A stretch of DNA of 64,000 nt from Anaerophaga thermohalophila DSM 12881. GTDB lineage: Bacteria; Bacteroidota; Bacteroidia; Bacteroidales; Marinilabiliaceae. The stretch covers positions 62,001-126,000 of the forward strand of contig NZ_AEWI01000012.1 of assembly GCF_000191885.1 (NCBI RefSeq), in the 5' to 3' direction. This document shows, in pieces, positions 51,707 to 61,093 of this stretch. Made by a program: the position numbers and the translations under genes. Position 1 is the stretch's first letter. Each line of letters opens with the position of its first letter. The notes below the pieces were generated by a model, which searched no databases, had not been told where the DNA came from, and saw nothing but the letters and a program-made list of their open reading frames with translations.

Positions 51707-52428
51707 TGAAGATACGTTGTGCCATTATTGATGACGAGTTTCCTGCCCGGTCGCTTTTGAAAGATTATATCTCAAAATTCCCACATCTGGAACTATCTGG
51801 TACTTTTAAATCACCCCTTGATGCTCTTCCCGTACTTCAGGGCGGGAAGGTCGACCTGGTTTTTTTGGATATACAGATGCCCGAAATTTCCGGCATGGAT
51901 TTCCTGAAGGCTTTTCATCTCAAAAATATCATGGTGGTTATCACGTCGGCTTATCCGCAATATGCCCTCGAAGGATACGAACTGGATGTCATCGATTATT
52001 TACTGAAACCGTTTTCGTTCGAGCGGTTTGTACAATCGGTACAGAAAGCAGGGGAAAGGATGCAAAACAGGGGCAGTTCATCCGGAAATGGAGAGAATGC
52101 CTCTTCATCACCTGCCTGTATTGTTGTTAAGGCCGATCATAAATCCTACAGGGTGGACACCTCACGAATTTTATTTGTCGAGGGTTTGCGCGAATATGTA
52201 GCTTTTCATTGCATCGATCAGAAGCTGGTTTCACTCGACTCGCTGAAAAACCTTCTGGAAGTTTTGCCGTCAGATTCCTTTATGCGCGTGCACAAATCTT
52301 TTATTGTTAACCGGAATCAGGTTAAAGCACTGTACGGCAATCAACTCCAAATGCATTATACATCCAAAACGGTGCCCATAGGGCAGTTATATCGCGAGGA
52401 AGTAAGGAAAAAGCTTTTTAATTTGTAA
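51703..52428 (+). CDS. LytTR family response regulator
   Basis: A 241-residue regulator. Receiver: CAIIDDEFPARSLLKDYIS, phospho-Asp in LVFLDIQMPEISGMDFL, VVITSAYPQYALEGYEL, and Lys in VIDYLLKPFSFERF. A Gly/Ser linker (about 120-135) joins the LytTR DNA-binding domain: HKSYRVDTSRILFVEGLREY, FMRVHKSFIVNRNQVKAL. It is translationally coupled to the kinase upstream. The second MacAB operon lies 860 bp downstream and is a possible, unproven target. Confidence 0.93.
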   Translation: MMKIRCAIIDDEFPARSLLKDYISKFPHLELSGTFKSPLDALPVLQGGKVDLVFLDIQMPEISGMDFLKAFHLKNIMVVITSAYPQYALEGYELDVIDYLLKPFSFERFVQSVQKAGERMQNRGSSSGNGENASSSPACIVVKADHKSYRVDTSRILFVEGLREYVAFHCIDQKLVSLDSLKNLLEVLPSDSFMRVHKSFIVNRNQVKALYGNQLQMHYTSKTVPIGQLYREEVRKKLFNL

Positions 52429-53289
52429 ACAGTACTCCGTTGAATAATTGCAATTAAGTGCAAATACAATACTCCGTTAAACTATTACAGATGTCTGATA
52501 ATTAATAGCGCAAATCACAACTCTCTCATAATAAAAATTTTGCGTCATTGCGTCTCTGCGTCTCTGCGTTTAGGCTTTTTTTAACGAACTACTGCATTGA
52601 TATATTCCGAAAAACTATTCTTTCTCTTTTTCGGCTTTTTTCTTTTCGTACTCTTTTTTCTCGGTTTTTTTCAGGCTTCTGGATAGCGGTATTCGACATT
52701 ACAGGGGTCGAAAGTGGAAGAGTAAACACGAAAATCAAAGATAACGCCAATTTACGTTTCATGGTAGTATTGTTTTTGGGTTAAAAATATCCGTTTTCTC
52801 TGGATGATAAGTTTAGAATGATCCTTGATAAATGTGTGTTGTATGGGTGTTATTTCCTGTTAATGAGTTGTTTACAGACACTGTTTATCCATTTGCTACG
52901 GACTGGAAAGGGTGGAAAGGTGAAAGAGTTGGAGGGTGAAAAGGTAGAAGGGTTAAAGGATTGAAGGGTGAGGAAATGGTTAACGGGTTAATTCGTTTGT
53001 TTGGTTCCGCCGCTTGCTTGCAAGAATAATTAAGGGAATGGCGGACAGGTAGGAAGAAAATGAAGGGAAACAATCTTTAAGAGGTTCTCCACTTTTTCAG
53101 TGGTCAAAGACCATGAATGTGAGGGCAGGGGAGAAATTGTTGGAAGGTTGGAGAGTAACCATCCCTTCCGACAGCTTTATATGACTAAATTTTTAGATCA
53201 TTGATAAAATAAGCCTGTTCGATGAATAATTTATGTATTCACTTTCTTTAATCATAATTTGGCACAGTAATCAAAAAAAAAATCCGGAA
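52429..53289. other. Long intergenic region with R4 and purine-rich repeat
   Basis: Bases 52437-52590 hold R4 words (CCGTTAAACTATTACA, CTCTCATAATAAAAATTTTG, GCGTCTCTGCGTCTCTGCGT). Bases 52905-52985 are a purine-rich tandem of GGAAAGGTGAAAG-like words. TTGCTTGCAAGAAT (53015-53028) recalls the ATTCTTGCAA word near 42060. Apart from the small frame at 52589-52762 no gene is visible. Confidence 0.5.
52589..52762 (-). CDS. Possible small secreted protein, perhaps frameshifted
   Basis: The 57-codon frame begins with a good signal peptide (MKRKLALSLIFVFTLPLSTP, then VMSNTA). After codon 29 a single-base shift would give a Lys/Glu tail, LKKTEKKEYEKKKAEKEKE, which looks more like a natural protein than the in-frame tail. 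I cannot choose between a real 57-residue protein and a frameshifted 48-residue one. No family is recognised. Confidence 0.3.
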   Translation of the reverse strand: MKRKLALSLIFVFTLPLSTPVMSNTAIQKPEKNREKRVRKEKSRKRERIVFRNISMQ

Positions 53290-54648
53290 ATGAAGCAATA
53301 CATAAACATTCTGGTTACGATTGTTGCCTGCTTGAGTGCTTTGCCGGTTTATGCCGGAGAAGAAGGAGAGGAATTGCGATGGACCTTGGATGAGTGCATC
53401 GATTATGCGCTTGAGAACAACATTACCATCCAAAGCTCGAAAATCTCCATCGAAACCCGTGAAGCCAACCTGTTGGAAACGAAAAGCAGCAGATTGCCGT
53501 CTCTAAGTGCATCTGCCTCGGTATCTGGAAACAGCTCGCGATCCTTCGACAACACGGGGGGTGAATTTTCAAAAGGGGCACAGGTGGGACTTAATACCGA
53601 CGTGCCTGTCTACAGGGGCGGCATTATAAGTAACAACATTAAAGCTGGAGAAATTGAACTTGACAAAGCCCGTCTCGATGTTGAAGAAGCTAAAAACAAC
53701 ATAGTATTGTCCATAACACAGGCCTGGATGAACATCCTTTTTGCCCGGGAAAATTATCTCTATTACCGCGATGTGGTGGAGACTACGGAGGTGAATCTTG
53801 AGCGTACCAGGGTGCTTTTTGAAGCAGGCACGGTTTCACGTCTGGATCTTGCCGAACTGGAAGCACAATATGCGTCGGACCGTTATTCGATGGTAACCGC
53901 AAAAAATGAGCTGGACATCCGTATTACAGAGTTGAAGACCATGCTTGACCTGCCTTATGACACAAATTTCAGGCCGCTTTATCCGGCCAGTGTAGAGGTT
54001 CCCGATGATGCTTTACCTGCTTTCGGGATTATCGCTCAGGAAGTTCTGGACATACGCCCCGAGATAGAAAACAGCCGGTTGTCACAAGAAGTGGCACGGA
54101 TTGATCTTGCCAATGCCAAAGCCGGATATCTGCCCACACTCAGTTTTAGTGCATCGGCTTCTTCCTCTTATTCTGATATGTACAGGGGCTCTTTTGGTTC
54201 ACAGATGAACGACCGGTTTTCCCAGTATTTTGGGTTGTCTCTTAATATACCCATTTTCAGCAGGAACGAAAACAAAGCCAGCGTGGCCCGTTCGGAAATA
54301 AATCTCAGGCAGGCAGAACTGAATGCCCGTCAGACAAGGTATGATCTTCTGCAAACGATCGAACAGGTTTATGTGGATGTAAAAGCTCAACAGGCCCGTT
54401 ATGAAGCTGCGGTCGAAAAGGCAAGATCGGCCGGTATCAGTTATGAGTACCAGCGCGAGCAGTTTGAATTGGGGATGTTAAATGCCATCGATCTTCGTCA
54501 GTCCAAAAATGCATTGCTCAATGCCAATGCTGAGTTAATCCAGGCACGGTATTCAGCTCTGCTGTATCGTAAAATTCTTGATTTTTATCGCGGACAGCCT
54601 ATTTCTGTCGGATCAGGCCATGCAGAGAATATTTCTGATGACCGGTAG
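53290..54648 (+). CDS. TolC family outer membrane protein (second efflux operon)
   Basis: A 452-residue channel protein. Signal peptide 1-23 (ILVTIVACLSALPVYA), then the hallmark RWTLDECIDYALENNITIQS. Two OEP repeats with long helices follow (about 100-215 and 310-440), closing RKILDFYRGQPISV. An in-frame extension of 19 codons to 53233 lacks signal character, so the ATG at 53290 is used. First gene of the operon TolC - MacA - ATPase - permease, all on the plus strand. Unlike the operon at 310-6696, the channel comes first. Confidence 0.93.
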   Translation: MKQYINILVTIVACLSALPVYAGEEGEELRWTLDECIDYALENNITIQSSKISIETREANLLETKSSRLPSLSASASVSGNSSRSFDNTGGEFSKGAQVGLNTDVPVYRGGIISNNIKAGEIELDKARLDVEEAKNNIVLSITQAWMNILFARENYLYYRDVVETTEVNLERTRVLFEAGTVSRLDLAELEAQYASDRYSMVTAKNELDIRITELKTMLDLPYDTNFRPLYPASVEVPDDALPAFGIIAQEVLDIRPEIENSRLSQEVARIDLANAKAGYLPTLSFSASASSSYSDMYRGSFGSQMNDRFSQYFGLSLNIPIFSRNENKASVARSEINLRQAELNARQTRYDLLQTIEQVYVDVKAQQARYEAAVEKARSAGISYEYQREQFELGMLNAIDLRQSKNALLNANAELIQARYSALLYRKILDFYRGQPISVGSGHAENISDDR

Positions 54649-54687
54649 CGTCTTACATCTAATATCTAAATATCTAATGATCTGTTT

Positions 54688-55893
54688 ATGATGCGTAAAT
54701 ACATTTATTTAATTGCAGCCATCGTGGTACTTATTCTGGCTATTGTTCTTCTGACAGGAAAGAAGAGTACGGAAAACAATCTGAAACCTCGTATTCATGT
54801 TGTCGAAAAAGGAACGATTGTTAATACCGTTACTGCAACCGGCACGGTAGAGCCCATCGACCAGGTAGAAGTGGGCACACAGGTTTCGGGCGTTATCGAA
54901 CGCATTTATACCGATTATAACGAGCGTGTAAAAAAAGGGCAGCTGATTGCCCGGATTGATGAAAGTTCGTTAAAGGCTCGTTTGCTTCAGGCAAAAGCAA
55001 GCCTGGCATCAGCTCAAAACGAACTGGATTATCAGACTAAGAACTTCCGGCGGATTAAGATGCTTTTTGAAAAGGAGATGGTCAGCGAAACGGAGTACGA
55101 TGAGGCGCTTTATCGCTACAACAATGCCAAAGCGTCGGTAGAATCTCTGCAATCAGAGGTGGAACAGGCCGAAGTTAATCTCTCTTATGCCCGCATCTAT
55201 TCTCCCATCGACGGAGTCGTCCTCAGCAGAAGCGTGGAAGAGGGACAAACCGTTGCCGCCAGCTTTAACACGCCCACATTGTTCCTGATAGCCCGCGATT
55301 TAACCCGGATGCAGGTAGAAGCCGACGTGGATGAGGCCGATATCGGCCAGGTGGAAACAGGGCAGAAGGTAACCTTTACGGTTGATGCATTCCCCGACAC
55401 CGAGTTTGCCGGAGAAGTTACCCAGGTTCGTCTCGAGCCGGTGATCGAAAGTAATGTTGTGACCTATACGGTCATTATTGAAGCACCCAATCCCGATTTG
55501 AAACTGAAACCCGGCCTGACCGCCAGTGTAACCATCATTACGAATGAGGCGAAGGACGTCACCCTTGTGCCGGTAGCAGCACTTCGCTTTTCTCCCGGGG
55601 AAAATTTTCCCGCAGGTATGGCGCTTCCTTCCGGTGCAGGGAATGGATCATCGTTGCCGGCGGCTCTTCCCGAAGCCGGTGAGGACCGAGTTTGGGTGTT
55701 GAAGGATGGGAATCTGCATCCGGTAACTGTGAAGAAGGGCATTGAAGATGGTGTTTGGTGCGAGATAAAGAGCGGCGTGCTTCCCGGTGACTCTGTGGTT
55801 ACCGGAATCGACCGTCCGGATAATTTACCCGGTCACACATCCAGAAGTCCGTTCATGCCGGGACCTCCAGGAAGAGATGAGGAGGAAGATTAA
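54688..55893 (+). CDS. MacA-like periplasmic adaptor subunit
   Basis: A 401-residue membrane fusion protein. Membrane anchor about 5-22 (IYLIAAIVVLILAIVLLTG). Lipoyl half 1: VEVGTQVSGVIERIYTDYNE; helical hairpin about 95-160; half 2: IYSPIDGVVLSRSVEEGQTV; then beta-barrel and membrane-proximal parts (AGEVTQVRLEPVIESNVVTY). It differs from the first adaptor in having a Gly/Pro-rich loop (about 305-330) and a C-terminal acidic tail (GPPGRDEEED). An R5 word lies directly before the ATG. It follows TolC by 39 bp. Confidence 0.93.
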   Translation: MMRKYIYLIAAIVVLILAIVLLTGKKSTENNLKPRIHVVEKGTIVNTVTATGTVEPIDQVEVGTQVSGVIERIYTDYNERVKKGQLIARIDESSLKARLLQAKASLASAQNELDYQTKNFRRIKMLFEKEMVSETEYDEALYRYNNAKASVESLQSEVEQAEVNLSYARIYSPIDGVVLSRSVEEGQTVAASFNTPTLFLIARDLTRMQVEADVDEADIGQVETGQKVTFTVDAFPDTEFAGEVTQVRLEPVIESNVVTYTVIIEAPNPDLKLKPGLTASVTIITNEAKDVTLVPVAALRFSPGENFPAGMALPSGAGNGSSLPAALPEAGEDRVWVLKDGNLHPVTVKKGIEDGVWCEIKSGVLPGDSVVTGIDRPDNLPGHTSRSPFMPGPPGRDEEED

Positions 55894-56019
55894 AATGTAC
55901 CAAACTTGTAGCAACGAATTGGTGCCTGCGTGTGGTACTTTTAAGTATTTCAGAAGGCAAAGCAGTATTTTCAATCATCTGACATTTAATCATCTAATCA
56001 TTTAAGGATATATTGCTAT

Positions 56020-56733
56020 ATGGTACACGATATCATCAAAATTTCCAACCTGCGAAGAGATTTTAGTGTTGGTGCTGAGACTGTTCATGCTTTACGAAAC
56101 GTTTCTTTCAGGGTAAAAGAGAATGAATTTTTGACCATCATGGGAACCAGCGGTTCGGGAAAATCTACTCTTTTAAACATTCTGGGGGCACTTGACAAGC
56201 CAACTGAGGGGGAGTATTATCTCGACGGGACCAATGTAAGCAATCTTTCAAAAGATGAACTGGCTTTAATACGAAACCGGAAGATAGGGTTTGTTTTTCA
56301 GTCGTTTAACCTATTGCCACGTACCTCGGCTCTCGAAAACGTCGAGCTTCCTCTTATGTACAACTCCGGGGTGTCATCACGCCGGCGCAGAGAACAGGCC
56401 ATTGAAGCTTTGAGAATAGTGGGACTGGCCGACCGGATGAACCATACACCTAACCAACTGTCAGGAGGACAACAGCAGCGCGTTGCCATAGCCCGTGCAC
56501 TTGTTAATGACCCGGTGATGGTGCTTGCCGATGAAGCAACAGGTAACCTCGACACCAAAACAACAGAGGATATCATGTCTCTCTTTTGGAAGCTTAACAC
56601 AGAAGGAAAAACAATCGTTTTTGTCACCCATGAACACGATATTGCCGAATACAGCAAACGCACCATAGTGTTGAGAGACGGAGCAATTATTGATGATTAT
56701 GAGAATGCAGGACACCCGGCTCAGGGCAATTGA
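56020..56733 (+). CDS. MacB-type ABC transporter ATP-binding protein
   Basis: A 237-residue ATPase with Walker A GTSGSGKST, Q-loop VFQSFNLLP, signature LSGGQQQRVAIARALV, Walker B VLADEATGNLD and H-loop VTHEHD. In Walker B the usual DEPT is DEAT, which is conservative. It pairs with the single permease 18 bp downstream. Unlike E. coli MacB, ATPase and permease are separate. The gap of 126 bp to the adaptor is A/T-rich with no second promoter. Confidence 0.94.
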   Translation: MVHDIIKISNLRRDFSVGAETVHALRNVSFRVKENEFLTIMGTSGSGKSTLLNILGALDKPTEGEYYLDGTNVSNLSKDELALIRNRKIGFVFQSFNLLPRTSALENVELPLMYNSGVSSRRRREQAIEALRIVGLADRMNHTPNQLSGGQQQRVAIARALVNDPVMVLADEATGNLDTKTTEDIMSLFWKLNTEGKTIVFVTHEHDIAEYSKRTIVLRDGAIIDDYENAGHPAQGN

Positions 56734-56751
56734 ATAGAATCAACAATTTCA

Positions 56752-57978
56752 GTGACTATGAATTTATTTAATTTAACAAAGATAGCCCTCAAGGCCATGG
56801 TACGTAATAAAATGCGCACATTTCTTACAATGCTGGGCATTATCATAGGTGTTACATCGGTTATTACCATGCTGGCCATCGGACAAGGATCAAAAGAGAG
56901 CATCCAGGAACAGATATCCTCGATGGGCGCCAACATGATAATGGTACACCCGGGCAGTGATGAGCGCGGTGGTGTAAGGATGGACCCGTCGTCGATGCAA
57001 TCACTGAAGCTTGAAGATGTTGAGGCCATTCAAAAATATGCTTCTCATGTTTCGGCGGTTTCGCCTATGGTCAGTACAAGCGGGCAGGTCATCGCCGGAT
57101 CACGCAATTGGCCGACAACCATTCAGGGCGTAAGTGAAGATTTTCCGGAGATCAGAAAAATGGAAGTTGCCGAAGGCGTTATGTTTACCGATTATCATGT
57201 CAAGCGTGCAGCAAAGGTCTGCTTGCTCGGGCAAACAGTCGTGGATGAACTGTTTCCCGACGAAGAAACAGCCGTTGGTGAAACCATAAGGTTCAGGAAA
57301 ATACCTTTTAAGGTGATTGGTGTATTGGCTGAAAAGGGGCAGAACACATTCGGTCAGGATCAGGATGATATCATTCTGGCGCCCTATACCACCATCCAAA
57401 AGAGAATCATGGCTGTAACACACATCCAGTCCATTTATGCAAGTGCAACCAGCGAAATGGAGTCGGAACAGGCCGAAAATGAAATAACACGGGCATTGAG
57501 GATATCCCACGAATTAGCAGAGAATGAAGAAAATGACTTTACTGTTCGTTCGCAGCAGGAATTGATCAGCACGTTCAGCTCCACCAGTCAGATGCTAACC
57601 ATACTTTTGGGTGCTATTGCTGGTATTTCGTTGCTGGTAGGGGGGATTGGAATTATGAATATTATGTTCGTGTCGGTAACAGAACGAACGCGCGAAATAG
57701 GATTGCGCATGGCTGTCGGTGGACGCAGCCGTGATATTCTTTCGCAGTTTTTGATAGAGGCTGTTATAGTAAGCGTGGGAGGCGGACTTATAGGTGTCTG
57801 TTTAGGTCTGGTACTATCTTATGGATTGGGGAATATACTTGGATGGCCCGTTTCTGTTACTGAGCAGTCCATTGTTCTTTCTTTTATGGTCTGTGCCGTT
57901 GTCGGAATATTTTTCGGATGGTATCCGGCCCGCAAGGCTTCGGGGTTGGACCCCATTGATGCACTCCGTTATGAATAA
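56752..57978 (+). CDS. MacB-like ABC transporter permease
   Basis: A 408-residue permease: first helix FLTMLGIIIGVTSVITMLAI, a periplasmic MacB_PCD domain (about 45-270), then three helices (about 283-308, 330-360 and 370-395). The coupling motif is SVTERTREIGLRMAVGGRSR and the end is PARKASGLDPIDALRYE. As only one permease gene is present it should act as a homodimer, unlike the tandem pair in the first operon. It closes the efflux operon. Confidence 0.93.
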   Translation: MTMNLFNLTKIALKAMVRNKMRTFLTMLGIIIGVTSVITMLAIGQGSKESIQEQISSMGANMIMVHPGSDERGGVRMDPSSMQSLKLEDVEAIQKYASHVSAVSPMVSTSGQVIAGSRNWPTTIQGVSEDFPEIRKMEVAEGVMFTDYHVKRAAKVCLLGQTVVDELFPDEETAVGETIRFRKIPFKVIGVLAEKGQNTFGQDQDDIILAPYTTIQKRIMAVTHIQSIYASATSEMESEQAENEITRALRISHELAENEENDFTVRSQQELISTFSSTSQMLTILLGAIAGISLLVGGIGIMNIMFVSVTERTREIGLRMAVGGRSRDILSQFLIEAVIVSVGGGLIGVCLGLVLSYGLGNILGWPVSVTEQSIVLSFMVCAVVGIFFGWYPARKASGLDPIDALRYE

Positions 57979-58043
57979 ATCGGCCTGAAAATTGTAACAA
58001 TAAGGATAAATTGACCATATAAACGATCAGATACTTCGTTTTT

Positions 58044-58865
58044 ATGGAATTAAACCTTGTTGTTATGGTAAGCAGGACTTTTATTTTCATTCTTCTGTCG
58101 ATGGCCGGTAGCTTCTCAATGTTTGCCGTTAACGGTTCTTTCCCTGATAATTCCCAAACCGTATATGCTCCAGGGGAAGAGCTTGTCTATTCCCTGAAAT
58201 ACGGCTTTATTAAAGGAGGAGAAGCCAGTCTGACAGTGAATGACACCATGCTCTCAGGTCAGCAACTGTATCATGTGATTGCCAGTGGAAAAACCGTTGG
58301 TCTGGCCGATGCCATTTTTAAAGTGCGCGATCGTTACGAAAGTTTTATTGATCCCCGGACAGACCTTCCTGTCAAGGCAATTCGCAACATTCGTGAAGGC
58401 AGTTACAGGTATTATAATGAAGTGTTGTTTGAACATCATCATCAGGACTCAGCTAAAGTGAAAAGTCAGAAGTCGGGTGAGCATTGGGTCCCTGAGAATA
58501 TACAGGACATCCTTTCGGCTTTTTATTTCGCGCGCAAACATAAGTTTAATGACGACCTGCAGGAAGGCGAAATGATTGAGATCATGACTTATTTCGCCGA
58601 TGAACTTTTTCCACTCCGGATACGATACCGCGGTACGGAAGTAATTGATACTCCCCTTGGCAAACTGGAATGTTATCTCTTCTCGCCTGTTACCGAGGTA
58701 GGTCGTGCTTTTAAGACGGAAGACGACATGCAGGTATGGATTTCGCGCGACAAGAACCGTGTTCCCGTGCGGATCAGATTTCAGCTCAGAGTGGGGGCTT
58801 TTACATGTAATCTTGAACAATTCCGGGGCGTTAAGAATCCTTTTTCAAGTTTTGTTGTTCAATAA
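58044..58865 (+). CDS. DUF3108 domain protein
   Basis: A 273-residue exported protein: an N-terminal hydrophobic signal (about 9-28, TFIFILLSMAGSFSMFAV), then the DUF3108 core GEELVYSLKYGFIKGGEASL, a middle block FKVRDRYESFIDPRTDLPV and DILSAFYFARKHKF, and the end WISRDKNRVPVRIRFQLRVG. DUF3108 proteins are envelope proteins of unknown role. The start could be the ATG at 58065 (MVSRTFIF), which gives a better signal peptide. The gap to the MacB permease is 65 bp. Confidence 0.83.
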   Translation: MELNLVVMVSRTFIFILLSMAGSFSMFAVNGSFPDNSQTVYAPGEELVYSLKYGFIKGGEASLTVNDTMLSGQQLYHVIASGKTVGLADAIFKVRDRYESFIDPRTDLPVKAIRNIREGSYRYYNEVLFEHHHQDSAKVKSQKSGEHWVPENIQDILSAFYFARKHKFNDDLQEGEMIEIMTYFADELFPLRIRYRGTEVIDTPLGKLECYLFSPVTEVGRAFKTEDDMQVWISRDKNRVPVRIRFQLRVGAFTCNLEQFRGVKNPFSSFVVQ

Positions 58866-58951
58866 TTCAATAACCCAGGAATCCGCAAGGAATTGTTAGA
58901 AATTGTAACGTATTCTCTGCGGATTCGATAAAGTATATCCTCTTATTTGGT

Positions 58952-58990
58952 CTCATGCTTTACGGAAATGAGTGATTTTCAAAATCGGGG
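58952..58990. repeat. Repeat R6, copy b
   Basis: CTCATGCTTTACGGAAATGA, GTGATTTTC and GGGG match the copy near 30676. Confidence 0.5.
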
Positions 58991-59031
58991 TCATGAATAA
59001 AAAAATGTCTGGTGTTTTAATTGATTTACAC

Positions 59032-59039
59032 TATTTTTG
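59032..59039 (+). promoter_or_regulatory. -7 promoter box of efp
   Basis: TATTTTTG matches TAnnTTTG, 41 bp before the ATG at 59081. It lies inside the in-frame extension (59021), which is therefore not coding. Confidence 0.55.
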
Positions 59040-59080
59040 CAGCGCAAAAAAAATTACACACCTATTTAAGAATTAAAGAA

Positions 59081-59650
59081 ATGGCAACAACCGCAGATTT
59101 TAGGAACGGAATGTGTATCGAGTTTAACGGACAGCTGTTTTTTATCGTGCAGTTTCAGCATGTTAAACCCGGGAAGGGCCCTGCCTTTGTAAGAACCAAG
59201 TTGAAAAACGTAACTACCGGGAAAGTGATTGAGAACACTTTTCCTTCAGGGCATAAAGTAAATGAAGCCAGGGTAGAAAGAAGGCCGCATCAGTTTCTCT
59301 ATAAAGACGACCTGGGGTATCATTTTATGAACACTGAAACATTTGAACAGATCAATTTGGCAGAAGACCTTGTTGATAACCCTCATTTGCTGAAAGAGGG
59401 CCTTGAGGTAGAGGTGTTGTATCATGCCGATACCGAAACCCCTATTCAGGTCAATCTTCCCCAGTTTATTACATACGAAGTAACTTATACCGAACCCGGT
59501 GTGCGTGGTGATACTTCATCGACCAACTCTTTGAAACCCGCCACCGTCGATACCGGCGCTACCATTATGGTACCGCTTTTTATTAATACCGGTGACAATA
59601 TAAAAGTCGATACACGTGATCAATCCTATGTGGAACGTGTGAAAGATTAA
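59081..59650 (+). CDS. efp: Elongation factor P
   Basis: A 189-residue factor that rescues ribosomes stalled on prolines. Start [20 protein letters not shown]; the tip loop is [14 protein letters not shown] with Lys32 at the post-translationally modified position; the S1-like end has [20 protein letters not shown] then [12 protein letters not shown]. Genes for the lysine modifiers (EpmA/B) are not present in this window. A terminator ends the gene at 59738. Confidence 0.96.
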   Translation: MATTADFRNGMCIEFNGQLFFIVQFQHVKPGKGPAFVRTKLKNVTTGKVIENTFPSGHKVNEARVERRPHQFLYKDDLGYHFMNTETFEQINLAEDLVDNPHLLKEGLEVEVLYHADTETPIQVNLPQFITYEVTYTEPGVRGDTSSTNSLKPATVDTGATIMVPLFINTGDNIKVDTRDQSYVERVKD

Positions 59651-59737
59651 ATTTTCGCATGGCGTGCTCCGCTGATCCGGGCAGATATTTCACATGGCAC
59701 GCGAAAAAACGGTAACAAGAAATTAATATCAGGCGTT

Positions 59738-59780
59738 AAACCTGTCAAAGAAATATTGTATTTCCTTGACGGGTTTTTTT
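59738..59780 (+). terminator. Rho-independent terminator after efp
   Basis: AAACCTGTCAAAGAAATA pairs with TATTTCCTTGACGGGTTT around a 3-nt loop with one mismatch and one wobble, and is followed by eight T. Confidence 0.85.
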
Positions 59781-59859
59781 GTTAGTGGAAGCATTATTTT
59801 TCGCATAAAAAAATTAAATTTCGTACATTTATCGGAAATGTAAGACACACAAGCATCCC

Positions 59860-61092
59860 ATGATCACGCAGGTAAAAAAGAAACGACTACGTCTGTACAA
59901 AGACCGGCTCAATATTCTACTGGATATTGCACAGACCATTAACCAGGATCATACGGTTGATGATTTGCTTGCCGAGTTTGAGATTTTGCTGAGAGAGGAG
60001 TTGGAAGTAGGGAAGATTCTTGTTTTTACCAACTCCGACGGAGAATGGAAAAATCTGCTGATTTCGGGAGTGTCGGCCGAAGAGGTTAAAAAAATTAATG
60101 TAGAGCGCGATCTGCTGCAATACAAATCCATAGAAAACATAACACTTGCACCGCCTGTCCCGCTTCAGGGGTTTGATGCCGTAATTCCGCTTTTCCACCG
60201 GTACCGGGCCATCGGTTACGTTCTGATTGGCGACATAGAGGAGGAGCAACAGGGCATCAGTCCTACTATTAAACACCTGAAACTGATTCAAATCATCTCT
60301 AATCTCATCATTGTATTCATTGAGAATAAGAGGATGCAGGAAACCATCCTCGAACAGGAGGCAATTAAGAAGGAGATGGAGGTGGCATCAAAGATACAAA
60401 CCCAGCTGATTCCCAATCCCGAAGACCTGCCACGTCATAAAAAGCTGTCGCTGCAAGCATTCTATCACCCGCACTGGGGTGTTGGAGGCGATTATTACGA
60501 TATTATACCGTTGTCACGTAATTCCATCGGTTTCTGCGTGGCCGATGTCTCCGGCAAGGGAATTGCCGCAGCTCTTTTAATGTCCAACTTTCAGGCTATC
60601 ATTCGCACATTGTTTACCCCCAATATTAATCTTAAAAAATTGATTCACCAGCTCAATCAACGGGTGAACAGCAGCGCCAATAATGAGAAATTTATTACCA
60701 TGTTCATTGGGAAATATAATCTGCGCAGCCGCAGACTCATCTATGTTAATGCAGGACACCTTCCTCCTTTGCTCTTCGATCGGCGAAAATCGCACCTGGA
60801 ATCTCTCGATAGTGGTTGTATCGGTCTTGGAATGCTCGATGTCATTCCTTCGGTGGAGGTGGGCAGAATTACTGTTCCAAAAAATGCCAAATTGATGGCG
60901 TTTACCGACGGGCTTATAGAGTTGGAACGCGATAATGAGGTGCATTCAGGCCTTATGAACATCGAAAAGATTATTACCAACCGGAAAAGCATCGAAGAAA
61001 ATATGGAGGAGGCTAAGCAGTTAGTGGCCCGTCATATCGAATCCGGGGCGGTTTTTGATGATATTTCGTTGATTGGAATGGAGTTTAAGTAG
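59860..61092 (+). CDS. GAF/PP2C (SpoIIE-type) serine phosphatase
   Basis: A 410-residue cytoplasmic protein. A GAF-like domain (about 20-160, LDIAQTINQDHTVDDLLAEF) leads through a coiled helix (EQEAIKKEMEVASKIQTQLI) to a SpoIIE phosphatase: GVGGDYYDIIPLSRN, VADVSGKGIAAALLMSNFQA, NAGHLPPLLF, FTDGLIEL and the final FDDISLIGMEF. The metal-binding Asp residues are present. Such RsbU-like enzymes dephosphorylate anti-anti-sigma factors; none is adjacent. It is convergent with the next gene (1-bp gap). Confidence 0.9.
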   Translation: MITQVKKKRLRLYKDRLNILLDIAQTINQDHTVDDLLAEFEILLREELEVGKILVFTNSDGEWKNLLISGVSAEEVKKINVERDLLQYKSIENITLAPPVPLQGFDAVIPLFHRYRAIGYVLIGDIEEEQQGISPTIKHLKLIQIISNLIIVFIENKRMQETILEQEAIKKEMEVASKIQTQLIPNPEDLPRHKKLSLQAFYHPHWGVGGDYYDIIPLSRNSIGFCVADVSGKGIAAALLMSNFQAIIRTLFTPNINLKKLIHQLNQRVNSSANNEKFITMFIGKYNLRSRRLIYVNAGHLPPLLFDRRKSHLESLDSGCIGLGMLDVIPSVEVGRITVPKNAKLMAFTDGLIELERDNEVHSGLMNIEKIITNRKSIEENMEEAKQLVARHIESGAVFDDISLIGMEFK

Positions 61093-61093
61093 T

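Noticed and set aside
58879-58926. Inverted repeat GAATCCGCA/TGCGGATTC after the DUF3108 gene as a terminator
   Set aside because: The stem is only 9 bp with a 30-nt loop and no T-run follows.
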